Assembly: GCF_004023625.1 (NCBI RefSeq)
Contig: NZ_RPDJ01000063.1
Coordinates: 1 to 34,260 of the forward strand
Direction of reading: 5' to 3'
Origin: Streptomyces cavernae
Lineage (GTDB): Bacteria > Actinomycetota > Actinomycetes > Streptomycetales > Streptomycetaceae
DNA: 34,260 bases
Each line of letters begins with the position of its first letter. The stretch's first letter is position 1. The notes under the pieces are model-generated. The model had not been told where the DNA came from. It searched no databases and saw only the letters and a program-made list of their open reading frames with translations. Shown piece by piece: positions 33,630 through 34,260 of the stretch. The translations under genes and the position numbers were made by a program.

Positions 33630-34260
33630 ATGTCTGCGCAAACCACCACGCCGCCCGGAACGGCGCCAGCATCCGTCAAAGAGATCCGTCGTCTGGACCG
33701 GGTCGTCATCCGGTTCGCGGGTGACTCGGGCGACGGTATGCAGCTCACGGGCGACCGCTTCACCTCGGAGACGGCCTCGTTCGGCAACGACCTGTCGACC
33801 CTGCCGAACTTCCCCGCGGAGATCCGGGCCCCCGCCGGCACCCTGCCGGGCGTGTCGTCGTTCCAGCTGCACTTCGCCGACCACGACATCCTCACCCCCG
33901 GTGACGCGCCGAACGTGCTGGTGGCGATGAACCCGGCGGCACTGAAGGCGAACGTCGGCGATCTGCCGCGGGGCGCGGAGATCATCGTCAACACGGACGA
34001 GTTCACCAAGCGGGCGATGCAGAAGGTCGGCTACGCGACCAACCCGCTCGAGGACGGCTCGCTGGACGGCTACAACCTCCACCCGGTGCCGCTGACCACG
34101 CTGACCGTGGAGGCGCTCAAGGAGTTCGACCTGTCCCGCAAGGAGGCCGAGCGCAGCAAGAACATGTTCGCGTTGGGGCTGCTCAGCTGGATGTACCACC
34201 GGCCGACGGAGGGTACGGAGCGGTTTCTGAAGTCGAAGTTCGCCAAGAAGCCGGACATCG
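33630..34260 (+). CDS. korA: 2-oxoacid:ferredoxin oxidoreductase, alpha subunit (partial)
   Basis: The first 210 residues carry RFAGDSGDGMQLTGDRF and FPAEIRAPAGTLPGVSSFQ, typical of the gamma/alpha fusion subunit KorA of actinobacterial 2-oxoglutarate:ferredoxin oxidoreductase. The enzyme oxidises 2-oxoglutarate to succinyl-CoA with thiamine diphosphate bound by the partner KorB, which is expected just outside the window. The ATG at 33630 follows AGGAG at a somewhat long distance. As a housekeeping gene it marks the end of the accessory region. The frame runs off the right edge. Confidence 0.93.
   Translation, partial: MSAQTTTPPGTAPASVKEIRRLDRVVIRFAGDSGDGMQLTGDRFTSETASFGNDLSTLPNFPAEIRAPAGTLPGVSSFQLHFADHDILTPGDAPNVLVAMNPAALKANVGDLPRGAEIIVNTDEFTKRAMQKVGYATNPLEDGSLDGYNLHPVPLTTLTVEALKEFDLSRKEAERSKNMFALGLLSWMYHRPTEGTERFLKSKFAKKPDI

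Overview
High G+C, actinomycete-type codon use, a SARP regulator, an AfsA homologue and KorA point to a Streptomyces or close relative. The window covers one flank of a large glycosylated-polyketide gene cluster plus a decayed boundary zone, ending in a housekeeping gene on the right. No search could be run, so family names rest on motifs and lengths read from the translations.

Region 1 (1-7597): the 5' part of a giant modular type I PKS runs leftwards out of the window. It opens with a KSQ-type decarboxylating loading module whose AT has methylmalonyl-type motifs, so a propionyl starter is expected. Divergent from it are two overlapping deoxysugar genes, an NDP-hexose 2,3-dehydratase and an NDP-hexose 3-ketoreductase, which imply a 2,6-dideoxysugar on the polyketide. 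A 16-bp site resembling the PAS-LuxR (PimM-type) operator lies in the shared promoter region. A 314-bp MITE-like element with perfect 26-bp inverted repeats sits exactly on the ketoreductase stop codon.

Region 2 (7598-14071): a membrane protein gene, about 2.7 kb with no convincing gene, a small secreted peptide gene with a strong terminator, a LuxR-type regulator and an AfsA-like gene.

Region 3 (14051-25016, minus strand): a tightly packed eight-gene operon. Order of transcription is fatty acyl-AMP ligase, large acyl-CoA dehydrogenase-like protein, stand-alone ACP, single-module PKS (KS-AT-ACP), KASIII, FkbH-type glyceryl-ACP synthase, second ACP, and Sfp-type phosphopantetheinyl transferase. 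Most junctions are ATGA or GTGA overlaps. The logic is: activate a carboxylic acid, load it on an ACP, desaturate it, extend it once without ketoreduction, then join it to glyceryl-ACP. This fits a self-contained acyl-tetronate-like pathway and is the best candidate for an undescribed system here. The PKS acyltransferase lacks its nucleophilic serine (GHGTG instead of GHSxG) and its carboxylate-binding arginine, and the KASIII lacks the usual catalytic histidine.

Region 4 (25017-28089): a divergent promoter region and a large SARP with NB-ARC and TPR-like parts, probably the local activator.

Region 5 (28090-33629): a secreted I36-type inhibitor, a 7-bp tandem array, frameshifted remnants of a metalloprotease and a lipoprotein, small membrane proteins, a truncated acetyltransferase, a solitary MazF-like protein, and fragments of IS5, IS701 and IS1380 transposases, one fused in frame to the tail of an MmyB-like regulator. 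From 33630 the alpha subunit of a 2-oxoacid:ferredoxin oxidoreductase begins and runs off the right edge.
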